NCBI GenBank assembly: GCA_003520965.1
Contig: DOTU01000328.1
Coordinates: 1-8,065, forward strand
DNA length: 8,065 nt
Origin: Candidatus Zixiibacteriota bacterium
GTDB lineage: Bacteria > Zixibacteria > MSB-5A5 > UBA10806
Reading direction: 5' to 3'
The notes below the pieces were generated by a model that saw only the letters and a list, made by a program, of their open reading frames with translations, did no database searches and had not been told where the DNA came from. Shown here piece by piece: positions 5,466 to 8,065 of the stretch (positions are counted from its first letter, which is position 1; the number at the start of each line of letters is the position of its first letter). Both the position numbers and the translations under genes were made by a program.

Positions 5466-8065
5466 ATGTCTGAGCTTTACAAAAAGATTGAAGGCGAATT
5501 CGATTCCGCGGCCCGCGAGGCTGAAGTTTCCCGCTTCTGGGACGAGAAAGATATATTCAAGAAGTCGCTTGCACAGCATACTCATGCGCCTCGTTATGTC
5601 TTTTACGAGGGGCCGCCGACGGCCAATGGTTTGCCGCATATCGGTCATGCCCTATCCCGCACGATCAAGGATACGATCTGCCGTTACAAGACAATGAAGG
5701 GATATCTTGTGGAGCGCAAGGCGGGCTGGGATACGCACGGCTTACCGGTGGAGCTTGAGGTTGAAAAGGTTCTGGGTATCACGACCAAAGACGAAATCGA
5801 AAAGCTTGGTATCGAAAAGTTCAACGCCGAATGCAAGCGTTCGGTTTTCAAATATAAATCCAATTGGGATGAGTTCACCCGTAAGCTTGGCTATTGGATC
5901 GATCTATCGAATCCTTATATCACCTACACCAACGATTATATCGAGACCGTCTGGTGGATATTAAAGCGCTTCTGGGAAGGTGAACTGCTTTGTAAGGGAT
6001 TCAAGATTTTGCCCTGGTGTCCGCGCTGCGAGACCGCTCTCTCGTCCCATGAGGTTGCTCAGGGGTATAAGGAAGTATCAGATCCGTCGGTGTATGTCAC
6101 CATGAAGGTAGCGGGATCGTCCGATACCTATTTCCTGGTTTGGACGACCACCCCATGGACACTCATCTCCAATGTTGCCATTGCTCTTAATCCCAATGAA
6201 AATTATGTGACAGTTAAGTATGGCGACAAAAAGCTGATCCTAGCTGAGCCCAGACTGGGCATCCTGAAAGAAGAATATCAGATTTTGGAGCGCAAGAAGG
6301 GCCAGGACTATTACGGCGCGAAGTATGAGCCGTTGTATAATTTCATGCCGGTAGAGAAAGGGCTTTATGCTGTCACCGCAGAGTTTGTAACGATGGATGA
6401 TGGCACCGGGATCGTCCATATCGCTCCCGCGTTTGGCGCGGACGATTACGAGATCGGTTTGAAAGAGGGACTGTCGGTTGTCCAGGCGGTTGATATCGAA
6501 GGCAAATTCGTACCGCAAGTCATAAACTGGGCTGGTAAGTTTGTCAAAGATGCTGATCCGGAGATTATCAAAGACCTGCAGCGTCGTGGTTTTTTGCTCT
6601 TTTCCGAAACCTATACTCATGACTATCCGTTCTGCTGGCGCTGCGATTCGCCGCTAATCTATTACGCGCGCTCGTCATGGTTCCTTAAGACGACAGCTTT
6701 CAAAGATAAGATGCTCGCCGAAAACAAGAAAATCGCCTGGTATCCGGACGAGATCGGGCAGGGAAGGTTCGGCGAATGGCTCGAAAATAATATCGATTGG
6801 GCGATATCACGTGAACGATATTGGGGCACACCGCTGCCAGTATGGATTTGCGAAAGCTGCGAAAAACAGCATTGTATCGGCTCTATCGAAGAGCTCTTTC
6901 GCATGACCGATAATATCAGCGCTGCCAAAACCGCGCTGGGCGATTCGCTCGATTTACATCGGCCCTTTATCGACAAGGTTCATCTCAAATGCCCGCATTG
7001 CGGCGGAGTGATGACTCGTGTTACTGAGGTTATCGACGCCTGGTTCGATTCCGGCTCCATGCCATACGGTCAGGTGCATTATCCTTTTGAGCATAAACAG
7101 GATTTCGAGCCGATCTTTTTCCCGGCTGAGTTTATCGCTGAGGGATTGGATCAAACTCGCGGCTGGTTTTACTCGATGCTGGCCATCTCAACTTATATCT
7201 CCGGACGTTCGAGCTACAAAAGCTGTATCGTCAACAATCTGGTACTCGATTCCGAAGGCCGCAAGATGTCCAAGCGGTTGGGGAATTTTGTCGATTCTAA
7301 GGAGTTGATCGATAAGTATGGAGCGGATGCTGTCCGTTGGTATCTGATGAGTTCATCGCAGGTCTGGCTGCCCAAGCGTTTCGATAACGAATCGATGGTT
7401 GAAATCCAGCGCCGCTTTTTCTCGACTCTGCTAAACACCTACTCGTTCTTCGCGCTTTATGCCACTATCGACGGTTTTAAGCCGTCGAAAGATTCAGTGG
7501 ATATACAGAATCAACCTCTAATCGACCGCTGGATAGTTTCGCGAGTGAATACTCTTATCGCCGAGGTTGAAAAGGCATACTTTGAAAATGATATCACTCG
7601 CGGCACCCGGGCGATTGCCGATTTCACGGTTGACGATCTTTCCAACTGGTATGTTCGCCGCAGCCGTCGCCGCTTCTGGGGTTCCGAGGATGAAGCCGAT
7701 AAAAAATCAGCTTATCAAACTCTATTCGATTGCATCCTGAATATTTGCCGGCTCATGGCTCCCGTAGCGCCGTTTCTATCGGAATATATCTATTGCCGCT
7801 TGACCGGTAGCCTGACAGATTTCCCGGAATCTGTGCATCTCAACGAATTTCCTGTTGCGGCAGTGGACCGGATCGATAAGGGAATCGAAAGCCAGATGGA
7901 TATCGCCAGAAAGGCGGTTGAGCTTGGCCGCTCGGCTCGCAAGGATTCCAAGATTAAGGTTCGTCAGCCGCTTTCGCGACTGGTCGCTCTGGGGCTTAAT
8001 GATGCCGAGCAGAATATGCTGCGTAAGATGGAGGGGATTGTTTTAGATGAGCTCAATGCCAAGCG
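5466..8065 (+). CDS. ileS: isoleucyl-tRNA synthetase, type 2 (eukaryote-like), partial at right edge
   Basis: The frame is open from ATG 5466 to the window edge: 866 codons of an expected 1030-1060. The enzyme activates isoleucine with ATP and charges tRNA-Ile, hydrolysing mischarged Val-tRNA. Visible parts are the class I HIGH motif in GPPTANGLPHIGHALSRTI (H58-H61), GWDTHGLPVE, the cysteine pair in PWCPRCETALSSHEV, the CP1 editing domain with VWTTTPWTL (225-233) and GTGIVHIAPAFGADDY (D327 is the likely editing aspartate), further CxxC pairs (YPFCWRCDSP, CESCEKQHC, CPHCGG), KMSKR at 600-604 and the anticodon-binding helical domain with SNWYVRRSRRRFW and APFLSEYIY. YEGPPTANG, KMSKR and KIKVRQPLSRL mark the type 2 form. 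Members of this clade are often less sensitive to mupirocin. No good Shine-Dalgarno is near (GAGAGGA is 17 bases away), and the gap after punA is 6 bases, so translation may depend on coupling. Confidence 0.97.
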   Translation, partial: MSELYKKIEGEFDSAAREAEVSRFWDEKDIFKKSLAQHTHAPRYVFYEGPPTANGLPHIGHALSRTIKDTICRYKTMKGYLVERKAGWDTHGLPVELEVEKVLGITTKDEIEKLGIEKFNAECKRSVFKYKSNWDEFTRKLGYWIDLSNPYITYTNDYIETVWWILKRFWEGELLCKGFKILPWCPRCETALSSHEVAQGYKEVSDPSVYVTMKVAGSSDTYFLVWTTTPWTLISNVAIALNPNENYVTVKYGDKKLILAEPRLGILKEEYQILERKKGQDYYGAKYEPLYNFMPVEKGLYAVTAEFVTMDDGTGIVHIAPAFGADDYEIGLKEGLSVVQAVDIEGKFVPQVINWAGKFVKDADPEIIKDLQRRGFLLFSETYTHDYPFCWRCDSPLIYYARSSWFLKTTAFKDKMLAENKKIAWYPDEIGQGRFGEWLENNIDWAISRERYWGTPLPVWICESCEKQHCIGSIEELFRMTDNISAAKTALGDSLDLHRPFIDKVHLKCPHCGGVMTRVTEVIDAWFDSGSMPYGQVHYPFEHKQDFEPIFFPAEFIAEGLDQTRGWFYSMLAISTYISGRSSYKSCIVNNLVLDSEGRKMSKRLGNFVDSKELIDKYGADAVRWYLMSSSQVWLPKRFDNESMVEIQRRFFSTLLNTYSFFALYATIDGFKPSKDSVDIQNQPLIDRWIVSRVNTLIAEVEKAYFENDITRGTRAIADFTVDDLSNWYVRRSRRRFWGSEDEADKKSAYQTLFDCILNICRLMAPVAPFLSEYIYCRLTGSLTDFPESVHLNEFPVAAVDRIDKGIESQMDIARKAVELGRSARKDSKIKVRQPLSRLVALGLNDAEQNMLRKMEGIVLDELNAK

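Overview
The window looks like a chromosomal fragment from an uncultured bacterium of the Fibrobacteres-Chlorobi-Bacteroidetes (FCB) grouping or a nearby candidate phylum; Zixibacteria-like is my best guess, but this is inference. The reasons are a secreted protein with a C-terminal NYPNPFNP-type sorting/anchoring domain, a eukaryote-like (type 2) isoleucyl-tRNA synthetase, a DivIVA-family protein, moderate GC, and several short GC-rich palindromes between genes. No mobile element, CRISPR array, rRNA or tRNA gene is visible.

Layout. Positions 1-331 (minus strand, running off the left edge) hold the receiver domain of a two-component response regulator. A 229-base divergent intergenic region (332-560) carries a perfect hairpin and probable promoters. 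Positions 561-3146 (plus) encode an 861-residue secreted, internally duplicated right-handed beta-helix protein with a type IX-like C-terminal domain. A 198-base intergenic region (3147-3344) contains three unrelated palindromes, then a near-consensus sigma-70 promoter whose -10 box lies only about 11 bases before the best start codon of the next gene.

From 3345 to the right edge runs a tightly packed plus-strand operon: yggS (PLP homeostasis), a divIVA-family gene, a purine nucleoside phosphorylase, and ileS (cut by the right edge after 866 codons). Gaps are 8 bases, an 11-base overlap, and 6 bases. The order yggS - divIVA - ileS echoes the ylmE...divIVA-ileS neighbourhood of Firmicutes, here without sepF, ylmG and ylmH and with a phosphorylase gene inserted.

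The region combines housekeeping functions (vitamin B6 homeostasis, polar/division scaffold, purine salvage, isoleucyl-tRNA charging) with an accessory secreted surface protein and a signalling gene. I see no clear evidence of an undescribed multi-gene system. The points most worth checking are the near-leaderless yggS start, the mosaic of palindromes, the duplicated beta-helix protein with a tail of different base usage, and the specificity-related residue in the phosphorylase.
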